NCBI RefSeq assembly: GCF_029589435.1
Contig: NZ_JARRAG010000002.1
Location: 4,960,001-5,024,000 of the forward strand
DNA length: 64,000 bases
Reading direction: 5' to 3'
DNA from: Paludisphaera mucosa
Lineage (GTDB): Bacteria; Planctomycetota; Planctomycetia; Isosphaerales; Isosphaeraceae
The position numbers were made by a program, and so were the translations under genes. Below the pieces are notes generated by a model. It ran no database searches. It was not told the DNA's origin and saw only the letters and a program-made list of their open reading frames with translations. This document shows, piece after piece, positions 36,362 to 45,329 of the stretch. Within the stretch, counting starts at the first letter, position 1. Each line of letters opens with the position of its first letter.

Positions 36362-36517
36362 GCGGGCGGGCCTGATGGAACCCAGGTCGGAATTCCGGAT
36401 TCCTGGATGCGGCGGCCGAGGCGGGTGTTCTACTGGATTCGGCGGCGTCGAATCGGCGCGATCGAGATGTCTTGCTTCGGGCGTCGTCTTTCGCTCGTTC
36501 CGGGAGCCCTCCGAGCC

Positions 36518-37984
36518 ATGATCAGCAAAGCCCTCGCCGTCCTGTCGACCCTGGCCGCGACGGCGTCGGCCGTCGTGGCGACGTCCGCCTTCAACGTCGT
36601 CGAGGAGCCTCCCGCCCGGGCCGCGGCGGCGATCGCGACCGTCGAGGCCCGGCCCGTCCCGATCCGGGTGGAGGTCCGGGCGAAGGCCAGGCTCACGGCG
36701 TCGGGGAGGACGGCCCTGTACTCTCCGGTGGAGGGACGCGTCCGGATCGTCTCCATCCTCCCCTCCGGGACGAAGGTCAAGACAGGAGACATCGTCGTCG
36801 AGCTGGACGCGGCGGACCTCCGGGAGTCGCTCTTCAAACAGACGATCGCGAGCCAGGCGGTCGAGCTTACGTATGAGCAGGCCAAGCTGGCCCGCAATCT
36901 CGCCGAGATCGACGTCCAGATGTACGAGCAGACGGTCTATGCCCAAGAGAAGGCGGGGGCCCTTCAGAAGGTGCAGCTCGCCGAGGCCGATCTGGCCCGA
37001 TCCGAGAAACAGGCGGAGCGGATGAAGCGGTTCCACGAGCTGTCGGCCCAGTTGCTGGAGAAGCGAGGGGAGGCCAAAACGCCTCTCGACGTGCTGGCCG
37101 ACCAGGAGCTGGGCGATCGCCTGACTTACTCCGATCTGAACCTGAAGAAGGACCGGTTCGCCCTGGAACTGGCCCGGTCCGAGCTCGAACTCCTGGAGAA
37201 ATTCACCCATCCCAAGGTGACGAAGGAACACCAATTCCGCGTCGAGAAGGCCCGTTCGGATGAGGAGGCGGGCAAGAGGAAACTAAGTTGGGAGAAGGAA
37301 AAGGCGACGAGGCTTGAGCGACAGATCGCCCAATGCTCGATCCGCTCGCCCATCAACGGGGTCGTCGTCGAGGCGCAGACGAGGGGCGGCGGTCGCTTGA
37401 AGGCGGGGAGCCAGGTCCTGGAGGCGCAGATGCTCGCCCTCGTCCAGGCTCCCAACGGCCGGCTGATGGCGGAGGCGATGGTCCCGGAGTCGCGGATCGA
37501 CCTTCTCGAACGCGGTCAGCCCGCGAAAGTCGTCGTCCCCGGAGGATCGACGCTGGACGGTACCATCGAGTCGATCGCCTCGTGGCCCGATCGGTCGAGC
37601 CAGGACGGGCCGGGTGAGACGCTCTTCGCCGTTCAGATCACGTTGCCGGACCCGCCCCCGTCGGTCCGGCTCCGGTCGGGGCAGGGGGTGGAGGCCGTCT
37701 TCGCGGTCGACGCCCCGGAAAGGGCGCTCGGCGTGCCGACGAAGGCCCTGCTCTGGTACGACGGCGCGTTCCACGTCGGCGTTCGAGGGGCCGCCGGCGA
37801 CGTCGAATGGCGCGAGGTCGTCCCCGGCCTCTCGAACGCCGAGACGACCGAGGTCCGCTCGGGCCTGACATCGGGCGAGGCCGTCGTCGTCGGCCCCGAC
37901 CCGCACCTCTCCGACGACCAGCGCCGGCGGATCTCGATCGCCCCGCCTCCGGCCGACTTGGCGTTGTCGGCCGAGGGCTCTTGA
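36518..37984 (+). CDS. Membrane-fusion/periplasmic adaptor protein, tandem copy 2
   Basis: The product is 488 aa with the same order as copy 1: hydrophobic N-terminus (MISKALAVLSTLAATASAVV), lipoyl-like half EGRVRIVSILPSGTKVKTGDIVVELD, coiled coil (about 95-280), second half QCSIRSPINGVVVEAQT, beta-barrel, and the almost identical end HLSDDQRRRISIAPPP. The leader GGGAGCCCTCCGxGCC before the ATG is shared with copy 1. The coiled-coil region diverges most. Its stop is 12 bases from the stop of the opposing phosphodiesterase gene. No transporter partner is seen in the window. Confidence 0.85.
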   Translation: MISKALAVLSTLAATASAVVATSAFNVVEEPPARAAAAIATVEARPVPIRVEVRAKARLTASGRTALYSPVEGRVRIVSILPSGTKVKTGDIVVELDAADLRESLFKQTIASQAVELTYEQAKLARNLAEIDVQMYEQTVYAQEKAGALQKVQLAEADLARSEKQAERMKRFHELSAQLLEKRGEAKTPLDVLADQELGDRLTYSDLNLKKDRFALELARSELELLEKFTHPKVTKEHQFRVEKARSDEEAGKRKLSWEKEKATRLERQIAQCSIRSPINGVVVEAQTRGGGRLKAGSQVLEAQMLALVQAPNGRLMAEAMVPESRIDLLERGQPAKVVVPGGSTLDGTIESIASWPDRSSQDGPGETLFAVQITLPDPPPSVRLRSGQGVEAVFAVDAPERALGVPTKALLWYDGAFHVGVRGAAGDVEWREVVPGLSNAETTEVRSGLTSGEAVVVGPDPHLSDDQRRRISIAPPPADLALSAEGS

Positions 37985-37996
37985 TGGGCTTCGGCG

Positions 37997-39337
37997 TCAC
38001 CTCGGCTCGACGAGGAACTCGGTCAGCACGCGGCCGGTCGGGTTCTCCAGGGGGACGCCCAGAAGTCGCGCGATGGTGGGGGCGACGTCGACGTTCTCGA
38101 TGGAGGGGAGCTTCGCGCCTGGCTTGACGCCCGAGCCCGAGGCGACGAACAGGGCGTTCATCTTGGGCTCGGTCGCGAGGAAGCCGTGGCTCCCCTTCTG
38201 GGAGTGCTCCTGGACGAGCGAATCGCCGGCCACGCCGCCGGCGACGCCGTAGCCGTCTTGGGCGGCGACGATCATGTCGGCCATGCCGGGGTGGTCTTCC
38301 GGCCTGGGCAGGCCGTAGCGCGAGAAGTCGGCGGGGTCGAGCACCGCCGCGACGCCCTCGGCGCCTTCAAACAGGCGATGCACCGTCTTGCGGTCCTCGT
38401 CCTTCGTGGCCGGGTGGGTCAGGTAGACCATGCCGATGCCCCCCTCGGGGACGACGTACACTCGCGCGGCGGTCACCTTGTCGTCCTTCTCGGTCAGAAG
38501 GCCCTCCTTGCGGAGGATCGCGTTGGGACGCAGGGTTTTGGAATGGGCGATGAACCCGTGGTCGGCCACGACGAACACCGTGGTCTTCTCGCGGAGCCCG
38601 GCGTCGTCGACGGCCTGGACCACCTTGCCGACGAGGGCGTCGAGCTTGCCCGCCACGATGCGGCCCTGGGGCGTGTTGGGCCCGTGCTGGTGGTGGGTCG
38701 AGTCGAGTTCGAGGAGGTGGAGGGTCAGCAGGTTCGGCTTGCGCTCGCGGAAGACCCGGGCGGCGACCTCGGCCCAGATCTCGTCGCGGCCCGCGCCGCC
38801 GCCTCGCTCGAACGCCTCGACCTGGCCCGCTTTCTCGATCTCGGCCCTGAGGCGTGGCGTGGCGTGGGCGAGCGACCGGGGGACGTCGGGCCAGTTGTCG
38901 TCGATGCTCGCGGACCCGGCGGTGCAGGGCCAGTTGATCGCGGCCGAGGTCAGGCCCTTCGCCTTGATCAGGTCGAACAGCAGCGGGATGCGGACCAGCT
39001 CGTCCTGCGTCCGCTCGGCCGCGACGACGGTGGGGGCGCCCGCCTCGCGCCTCGGCAGGCCGTTGAACAGGACGCCGTGCTTCTCGGGGCGGACGCCCGT
39101 CATCAGCGTCGTGTGGTTCGGCCAGGTGACCGACGGGTTGGCGACGTGCATGCCCTCGGCCGTCGAGGCCCCGGCGTCGCGGAGGCCGCGGATCACCGGC
39201 AGCGAGACCTCGGGGTCGTCGAGGTACCAGGCCGGGAATCCGTCGAGCGAGATCACCACGACGTGCCGGTCCGTCCCGGCCGACGCCCGGCCGGTCGTCG
39301 CCAGCGCCAGCATCGCGAGGCCCAAAAATCGCAGCAT
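37997..39337 (-). CDS. Secreted NPP-like type I phosphodiesterase (alkaline-phosphatase superfamily)
   Basis: The product is 446 aa with a signal peptide (to about residue 20). ISLDGFPAWYL (D32) and the nucleophile segment PSVTWPNHTTLMTG with T71 and N74 are characteristic of nucleotide pyrophosphatase/phosphodiesterases. Further metal ligands lie in DSTHHQHGP, VADHGF and GSHGFL. It likely cleaves phosphodiester or pyrophosphate bonds outside the cytoplasm, perhaps to scavenge phosphate. It is monocistronic and convergent with the adaptor gene. Confidence 0.87.
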   Translation of the reverse strand: MLRFLGLAMLALATTGRASAGTDRHVVVISLDGFPAWYLDDPEVSLPVIRGLRDAGASTAEGMHVANPSVTWPNHTTLMTGVRPEKHGVLFNGLPRREAGAPTVVAAERTQDELVRIPLLFDLIKAKGLTSAAINWPCTAGSASIDDNWPDVPRSLAHATPRLRAEIEKAGQVEAFERGGGAGRDEIWAEVAARVFRERKPNLLTLHLLELDSTHHQHGPNTPQGRIVAGKLDALVGKVVQAVDDAGLREKTTVFVVADHGFIAHSKTLRPNAILRKEGLLTEKDDKVTAARVYVVPEGGIGMVYLTHPATKDEDRKTVHRLFEGAEGVAAVLDPADFSRYGLPRPEDHPGMADMIVAAQDGYGVAGGVAGDSLVQEHSQKGSHGFLATEPKMNALFVASGSGVKPGAKLPSIENVDVAPTIARLLGVPLENPTGRVLTEFLVEPR

Positions 39338-39557
39338 GAGACCTGAAACTCCATCGATACGTGGGTGCGTCGGCCCGTCCCGGCGCGACGCCGGGCGGGC
39401 CTCGCAAGCGTACCGACCTCGGGCCGCCCGAGGAAGGCCCGGGGAGGCCCCGCGGGCGAGTCACCCGAAAACTTCATGCGGCGACGGGCCGACGCCGGCG
39501 ACGTCGTGCTCGATGAGCCTTCAAGCCGTCTCGCGGCCGCCGAGGTCGACGTTCCGT

Positions 39558-41960
39558 TTACGAGCGGCCGGACGACGAGAGCACTGCGAGCCCCTGGGGG
39601 TCTGTCGCGTTCAGCCGCTGGAATCCGCCGACGGACGCCCAGCGCCAGACGCCGTACGGGCCGAAGTCGACGTAGAGCCAGCCGTCGGACGCGGCGGCGA
39701 GCCCCTCGGCGTCGGCCGGGTTCAAGAGCTGAAATCCGCCCTGCGACCAGGACCAAAGGCCGCCGGGCCCGTAGTCGATGAAGAGCGTCCCGCCGGGCCC
39801 GGCCGCGAGGCCCTGGGGGTCGGCGGCGTGCACCTGGAAGAAGCCTCCGGCGTCGGTCCAGAGCCAGAGGCCGTACGCGCCGTAGTCGACGTAGAGCGTC
39901 CCGGCGGGGCCGGCGGCGAGGCCCTGGGGGTCGGCGGTGTTCAGTTGCCGGAAACCGGCCGAGGCGGTCCAACGCCAGAGTCCGTACGCGCCGTAGTCGA
40001 CGTACAGGTCGCCCGACGGGCCCGGCGCGAGTCCCTGGGGGTCGGCCGCGCTCAACTCCCGGAAACCGGCGGCGGCGGTCCAGCGCCAGAGGCCGTACGC
40101 GCCGTAGTCGACGAATAGCGAGCCGTCGCCGCCGGTCGCCAGCCGCTCCGGGTCGGCCGGGCCCAGCGCCTGGAAGCCGCCGGCCTCGGACCAGCGCCAG
40201 AGGCCGTACGCGCCGTAGTCGACGTAAAGCCAGCCGTCGGCGGCGACGGCGAACCCCTGCGGGTCGGCCGTGTTGAGCTGTCTCCAGCCGCCGGCCTCGG
40301 ACCAGCGCCAGAGGCCGAACGCGCCGTAGTCGACGTACAGAGGGTTCAGGTTCGGCGGCGGCGTGGGGATCGTCTGGGTGATCGTCAGGGCGTAGTCCTG
40401 GCCCTGGCTGCGGGAGCCGGCGATCGTGTACTCGCCGTCAGCGTGGATGACCTGGAATCCGGGGTCGGTGATCGACTCGTGGAGGGCGACGACGGCCGGG
40501 CCCACGGCGCGGGCCAGGCGGATGTAGTACGGGCCCGTCGCCTGGGCGATGAACGTCGTCGTGCCATACGACGAGGCTCCGCTCATGGCCGCGACCTTGC
40601 GTCCCGAGGCGTCGTAGATCGTGGCGATGGTCGCGCCGGGGAGGCCGCCGCCGGCGGGGAGGGCCGTCGTGATCGCGTAGGTGGCCCCGGCGAAGGCGTC
40701 GATCCGGTAGACGTCGGCCGGGACGCCGGCGAGCGTCGTCGTGCGCGAGTAGGTCCCGCCGGCGAAGGCGACGGCCTGCGCGGCCGCGGCGATGTCGTGC
40801 GGCTCGTCGCCGGCGCGGCCCGTCAGGGTGGCTTCGAGATGGAACGACGTCGAGGCCGCGATCGCCGACGTGGGCGTCGTGAACGTGTAGCCGCTCTGCC
40901 CGGCCGTGCTCGCGCCGATCCAGTACCGTCCGCCGGTCGTGAACGTGTAGGTGAGGTCTTCCTTGCCGGGCGCGGCCGAGGTGTTGTTGTTCTGGAGGAC
41001 CACGCCGCCGGAGTCGTTGAAGATCTTGAGGTAGCTGTCCACGCCCTGCTCGCCGGCCGTCGAGCCGTCGAAGGTGCGGAGGTGCAGCGTGTCGCCGGCC
41101 AGGACGTCGAGCCGCATCAGGTAGACGCCCCGCGACGGGATCACCTCGACCTGCGCCGAGCCGTCGCCCTGGCCGCCGGTGAACAGGTCGAGGTCGCGGT
41201 CGAAGCGGGGGGTCGCCGTCGCCACGGTCCAGCCGAAGTCCTCCAGGAAGCCCCATTCCAGGGCCGTCAGGTCGTTCCGCTCGCCCTGGTTCGTGACCGG
41301 GTTCATGATCGAGGGGACCTGGGCGGCGACGTGCGACCCGACCATCGGCACGGCCGCGCCGCCGTGCGCCGCCTCGGCGTCGGGCCCGGTGAAGGCGCCG
41401 CCCTGGAGGAAGCGGGCGAACGTCGGCTGGCTCGACAGGAACCCCAGCGCGTGCAGGAACTCGTGGCGCGCCACCGTGACGAAGTCGACCTCGTCGTTGG
41501 TCAGGCCCGACGTCGTGGGGCCGAAGAACCAGCTCGTGCCGCCGTCGAACTTCAGGTAAGCGATGTCGGGCGCGTAGTCGTTCGCCCCCTGGCCCCGCAT
41601 CCCATTGTTCGTGCCGCTCGTGAAATAACTGCCCCCCTGGGCCACGCTGCCGTCGGTCAGGGTGTCGCCGTAGGCGTAGACCTTGACGACGTCGGCCGGG
41701 ACGCTCGTCGTGACGACCCGGCTCCCGCCGGCCGTCGCCAGCGGATACGCGGCCGAGGGGACCGCCGCCAGCGAGTCGCCCAGCCGCGCGGCGATCGCGC
41801 CCAGGGTGGATTCCAGGAGGGCCCGGCGATCGGCGGTGAAGAACCCCGAGGAGTCGAGCGAGTAGTCGAACGCCAGCGACACCGCCATGAGCCGGCGGTC
41901 TTCCAACTCCTCGCACCCCGGCGCGCGGCCGCGCCGCCGGATCCGTCCCCTCGTCGTCAT
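39558..41960 (-). CDS. Secreted metzincin-like metalloprotease with PPC domains and seven C-terminal repeats
   Basis: The product is 800 aa. The N-terminus has ELEDRRLMAV, a motif typical of exported planctomycete giant and surface proteins. A zincin domain (about 40-250) carries HEFLHALGFLSS (H166, E167, H170). The usual metzincin third ligand at H+10 is Ser176, but H199 or H210 lies before a Met-turn SIMNP (M219), the leishmanolysin-like arrangement with a distant third His. Two pre-peptidase C-terminal-like beta domains follow (about 260-530). Residues 541-799 are seven ~37-residue repeats of the type LYVDYGAYGLWRW...GGFxxLxxADPQGLA. GGGGGAC precedes the ATG. It is divergent from the PVC cytochrome gene. 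Confidence 0.85.
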   Translation of the reverse strand: MTTRGRIRRRGRAPGCEELEDRRLMAVSLAFDYSLDSSGFFTADRRALLESTLGAIAARLGDSLAAVPSAAYPLATAGGSRVVTTSVPADVVKVYAYGDTLTDGSVAQGGSYFTSGTNNGMRGQGANDYAPDIAYLKFDGGTSWFFGPTTSGLTNDEVDFVTVARHEFLHALGFLSSQPTFARFLQGGAFTGPDAEAAHGGAAVPMVGSHVAAQVPSIMNPVTNQGERNDLTALEWGFLEDFGWTVATATPRFDRDLDLFTGGQGDGSAQVEVIPSRGVYLMRLDVLAGDTLHLRTFDGSTAGEQGVDSYLKIFNDSGGVVLQNNNTSAAPGKEDLTYTFTTGGRYWIGASTAGQSGYTFTTPTSAIAASTSFHLEATLTGRAGDEPHDIAAAAQAVAFAGGTYSRTTTLAGVPADVYRIDAFAGATYAITTALPAGGGLPGATIATIYDASGRKVAAMSGASSYGTTTFIAQATGPYYIRLARAVGPAVVALHESITDPGFQVIHADGEYTIAGSRSQGQDYALTITQTIPTPPPNLNPLYVDYGAFGLWRWSEAGGWRQLNTADPQGFAVAADGWLYVDYGAYGLWRWSEAGGFQALGPADPERLATGGDGSLFVDYGAYGLWRWTAAAGFRELSAADPQGLAPGPSGDLYVDYGAYGLWRWTASAGFRQLNTADPQGLAAGPAGTLYVDYGAYGLWLWTDAGGFFQVHAADPQGLAAGPGGTLFIDYGPGGLWSWSQGGFQLLNPADAEGLAAASDGWLYVDFGPYGVWRWASVGGFQRLNATDPQGLAVLSSSGRS
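39561..40340 (-). repeat. Seven tandem ~111-bp coding repeats
   Basis: The DNA word gccgtagtcgacgta recurs with a spacing of 111 bases (108 once) through the 3' end of the metzincin gene. Repeats 2-5 are the most alike; repeats 6 and 7 drift (IDYGPGGLWSW, VDFGPYGVWRW). Each unit encodes 36-37 residues with conserved VDYG, LWRW and ADPQGLA blocks, most consistent with the blades of a small propeller. Confidence 0.85.
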
Positions 41961-42179
41961 GGCGTCCCCCCGCGAGCCCGGCGTGCGCAGCCTTCCCGCT
42001 CCCACGAGCGCTACCAGGAATCCTAGCTCATCGTTCCCCGACCGTCCCAGCTCGGTCCGCGGATTTCCGGCGGCCGGCTCGATGCCCGGACGAATCAGGT
42101 CGGCGGTTGACGCACGGGCCGCCGAGCCGCTACAACAGATAAGCTGACGCTTGAACATTCTCTCTTGGATTCGTCTCCC

Positions 42180-45100
42180 ATGATGCGCGTGCGATGGCTG
42201 CAGGGCGTGGTCGGTCTGGCGGGCTGGGCGTGGCTGGCGGCCGCGGCGGTCGGCGGGGAGTCGCCCGCGGCGGGGGCGGGGCGGAAGCTCGTCGTGCCCG
42301 AGGGGTTCGCGATCGAGCGGGTCGCGGGGGCGCCGCTGGTGGACCGGCCGATCACGGCGGCGTTCGACGAGCGGGGGCGGCTGTACGTGGCCGACTCGTC
42401 GGGGTCGAACGAGAAGGTCGAGATCCAGCTCGAGAAGAAGCCGCACCGCATCGTCCGGCTCGAGGACGAGGACGGCGACGGCGTGTTCGACGCCCGGACC
42501 GTCTTCGCCGACGGCATGATGTTCCCCGAGGGGACGATGTGGCTGGACGGCTCGCTCTACGTCGCCGCCCCGCCCAGCATCTGGAAGCTCACCGACACGG
42601 ACGACGACGGCGTGGCCGACGAGCGCGTCGAGTGGTTCCAGGGCAAGACCCTTACCGGCTGCGCCAACGACCTGCACGGGCCCTACCCGGGCCTCGACGG
42701 CCGCGTCTACTGGACCAAGGGGGCGTTCGCCCAGCAGACCTACGGGCGGCCGGGCAAGGAGCCGTTCGTCACCAACGCGGCGCACGTCTTCCGGGCCCGG
42801 CCCGACGGCTCGGAGATCGAGCCCGTGCTGACCGGCGGCATGGACAACCCGGTCGACGTCGCGTTCAGCCCCGGCGGCGAGCGGTTCCTGACCTCGACCT
42901 TCCTGCAGCAGCCCGGCGGCGGCTTCCGCGACGGCCTGATCCACGCGGTCTACGGCGGCGTCTGGGGCAAGGTGAACCGCGTGCTCGACGCGCCCGCCCA
43001 CAAGTGGAGCGGCCCCGGCGTCATGCCGGCGCTGCTGCACATGGGACCCGCCGCCCCCTCCGGGCTGACCTGCGTCGAGTCGACGGCGCTGGGCGAGGGG
43101 TTCCAGGACAACCTGTTCGCCTGCTACTTCAACCTACACAAGGTCGGCCGGCACGTCCTGACGCCGTCGGGGGCGACTTACGCGACCAAGGATGAAGACT
43201 TCATCACGAGTCCCGACCTGGACTTCCACCCGACCGACGTGATCGAGGACGCCGACGGCAGCCTGATCGTGGTCGACACCGGCGGCTGGTACAAGCTCTG
43301 CTGCCCGACCTCGCAGCTCTCCAAGCCCGACGAGCTGGGGGGCGTGTACCGGGTCCGCCGCAAGGGCTCCCCCAAAATCGCCGATCCCCGCGGGCTGCGG
43401 GTCGAGTGGAAGAAGCTGGGCCCGGTGGACCTCGCCGCGCTGCTCTGCGACTCGCGGCCGACCGTCCGCCGCCGCGCCGCGGCGGCGCTCGGGGCGCTCG
43501 GAGGCGGGGCCCTGCCGGCCCTGTCCGACGTCGCCCAGCGGTGCCGCGTCGTCGAGGGCCGGCGCAACGCGGTCTGGGCTTCGGCCCGGATCGAGGGCCC
43601 TGAAGCCCGAGCCGTGGCCCGCGTCGGCCTGACCGACGGCGACGAGTCGGTGCGCCAGGCCGCCGCCAACGTCGTCAGCCTGACCCGCGACGCCGATGCG
43701 CTGCCGCTCCTGGTGGCGATGCTGGAGGGCCCCTCGCTGCTCAACCGCCGCGTCGCGGCCGAGGCCCTGGGACGGATCGGCGACAAGGCGGCGATCGACG
43801 CCCTCCTCCAGGCGCTCGACGACTCGGCGGCCGACGACCGCTTCCTGCACCACGCGCTGACCTACGCCCTGATCCAGATCGGCGACCCGCCGGCCACGGC
43901 CGTGGGGCTCCGCTCGGCCAGCCCGAGGGTGAGGCGCGCGGCCCTGATGGCTCTCGACCAGATGGACGGCGGCGGCCTCGACGCCCGCAAGACCGCCGCG
44001 CTCCTGGCCGACCCCGACCCCGGCGTCAAGGAGGCCGCCGCGTGGATCATCGGCCGCCGCCCCGAGTGGGGCCAGGACCTCGCCGGGTTCTTCGGCGACC
44101 GCCTGAGCCGCGAGGACCTCGCCCCCGCCGACCGCGCGACGATGGAGGGCCAACTCGCCCGCAACGCCGCCGCGCCGGCCGTCCGCGACCTGCTCGCCGC
44201 GACCGTCTCGACCCCCGACGCCGGCGTCCCGGCCCGGCTGAGCGCCCTCAAGGCGATGGCCCAGGTCCGCGCGAAGGAGATCCCCGAGGCCTGGATCGCC
44301 GGCCTGGCCGCGACCCTCGCCGGCCCCGACGCGGTCGTCGCCCGCCAGGCCGTGGCGACGGCCCGCGCCCTGGCCCCGCCTCCCGAGAAGGGGCAGGCCC
44401 TGACGGCCCCGCTGCTGGCCCTGGCCGGCCGCCCCGACTTCCCCGCCGACGGCCGCCTCGAGGCCCTCGCCGCGGTCCCCGGCGGCCTGGCGAGCGTCGC
44501 CCCCGACACCTTCGCCTTCCTGACCTCGAAGCTCGACCCCGAGGGGACGGTCGCCGCCCGCGGCCTGGCGTCCGACGTCCTGGCCCGCGCCAGGCTCGCG
44601 CCCGAGCAGCTCGCCGCGCTGGTCGAGGCGCTCGGCGGCGCCGGACCGCTCGAGGTCGACCGCCTGCTGACGGCCTTCGACGCCCAGGCGGACGACGCGC
44701 TCGGCGTCAAGCTGGTCGAGGCCCTGGCCGGCTCGTCGGCCCTGTCGAGCCTGCGGGTCGACGCGCTCAAGACCCACCTGGCGAAGTTCGGCCCGGCGAC
44801 GCACAAGGCGGCCGAGTCCCTGTACAACCGGCTCAACGCCGACGCCGGCAAGCAGCAGGCGCGGCTCGACGACCTGCTGGGCAAGATGAGCAGCGGCGAC
44901 GTCCGCCGCGGCCAGCTCGTCTTCCAGGGCGAGAAGTCCGCCTGCACGACCTGCCACGCCATCGGCTACCGCGGCGGCGACGTCGGCCCCGACCTGACCC
45001 GAATCGGCGGCGTCCGCACCGAGCGCGACCTGCTGGAGGCCGTCCTCTACCCCAGCGCCAGCTTCGTCCGCAGCTACGAGCCCGTGGTCATCGCCACCGC

Positions 45101-45311
45101 CGACGGCAAGGTGGTCAACGGGCTCTTGAAGTCTGAGACGCCGGACGAGTACGTGCTGGTCACCGGCGCCAACCAGACCGCCCGCATCCCCCGCGGCGAC
45201 GTCGAGGAGATCCGCCCCGGCACGGTCTCGGTCATGCCCGCCGGCCTCGATCAGCAACTCTCCCCCCAGGACCTCGCCGACCTCGTCGCGTTCCTGAGGG
45301 CGTGCAAATAG
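42180..45311 (+). CDS. PVC-type propeller / HEAT / cytochrome c protein
   Basis: The product is 1043 aa with a signal peptide (to about residue 25). Domain 1 (about 35-400) is a glucose/sorbosone-dehydrogenase-like propeller of the 'membrane-bound dehydrogenase' type (VPEGFAIERVAG, GRLYVADS, FSPGGERFLTSTF). Domain 2 (about 430-880) is HEAT repeats. Domain 3 is the PVC heme-binding domain with CTTCH (C922, C925, H926) and GGDVGPDLTRIGG. Such proteins are characteristic of Planctomycetes-Verrucomicrobia and probably oxidise a sugar or alcohol and pass electrons to the heme; the substrate is unknown. A second ATG directly follows the first. Confidence 0.92.
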   Translation: MMRVRWLQGVVGLAGWAWLAAAAVGGESPAAGAGRKLVVPEGFAIERVAGAPLVDRPITAAFDERGRLYVADSSGSNEKVEIQLEKKPHRIVRLEDEDGDGVFDARTVFADGMMFPEGTMWLDGSLYVAAPPSIWKLTDTDDDGVADERVEWFQGKTLTGCANDLHGPYPGLDGRVYWTKGAFAQQTYGRPGKEPFVTNAAHVFRARPDGSEIEPVLTGGMDNPVDVAFSPGGERFLTSTFLQQPGGGFRDGLIHAVYGGVWGKVNRVLDAPAHKWSGPGVMPALLHMGPAAPSGLTCVESTALGEGFQDNLFACYFNLHKVGRHVLTPSGATYATKDEDFITSPDLDFHPTDVIEDADGSLIVVDTGGWYKLCCPTSQLSKPDELGGVYRVRRKGSPKIADPRGLRVEWKKLGPVDLAALLCDSRPTVRRRAAAALGALGGGALPALSDVAQRCRVVEGRRNAVWASARIEGPEARAVARVGLTDGDESVRQAAANVVSLTRDADALPLLVAMLEGPSLLNRRVAAEALGRIGDKAAIDALLQALDDSAADDRFLHHALTYALIQIGDPPATAVGLRSASPRVRRAALMALDQMDGGGLDARKTAALLADPDPGVKEAAAWIIGRRPEWGQDLAGFFGDRLSREDLAPADRATMEGQLARNAAAPAVRDLLAATVSTPDAGVPARLSALKAMAQVRAKEIPEAWIAGLAATLAGPDAVVARQAVATARALAPPPEKGQALTAPLLALAGRPDFPADGRLEALAAVPGGLASVAPDTFAFLTSKLDPEGTVAARGLASDVLARARLAPEQLAALVEALGGAGPLEVDRLLTAFDAQADDALGVKLVEALAGSSALSSLRVDALKTHLAKFGPATHKAAESLYNRLNADAGKQQARLDDLLGKMSSGDVRRGQLVFQGEKSACTTCHAIGYRGGDVGPDLTRIGGVRTERDLLEAVLYPSASFVRSYEPVVIATADGKVVNGLLKSETPDEYVLVTGANQTARIPRGDVEEIRPGTVSVMPAGLDQQLSPQDLADLVAFLRACK

Positions 45312-45329
45312 GTTCGACGTCGGGGCCGG

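Noticed and set aside
39561-40340. Regular 111-bp repeats as a CRISPR or satellite array
   Set aside because: They are in frame, encode conserved protein repeats with third-position variation, and have no unique spacers.
41961-43040. N-terminal extension of the metzincin frame on the minus strand
   Set aside because: It is antisense to the PVC cytochrome gene and low-complexity; the ATG at 41960 directly precedes the LEDRRLMA motif and has a ribosome-binding site.
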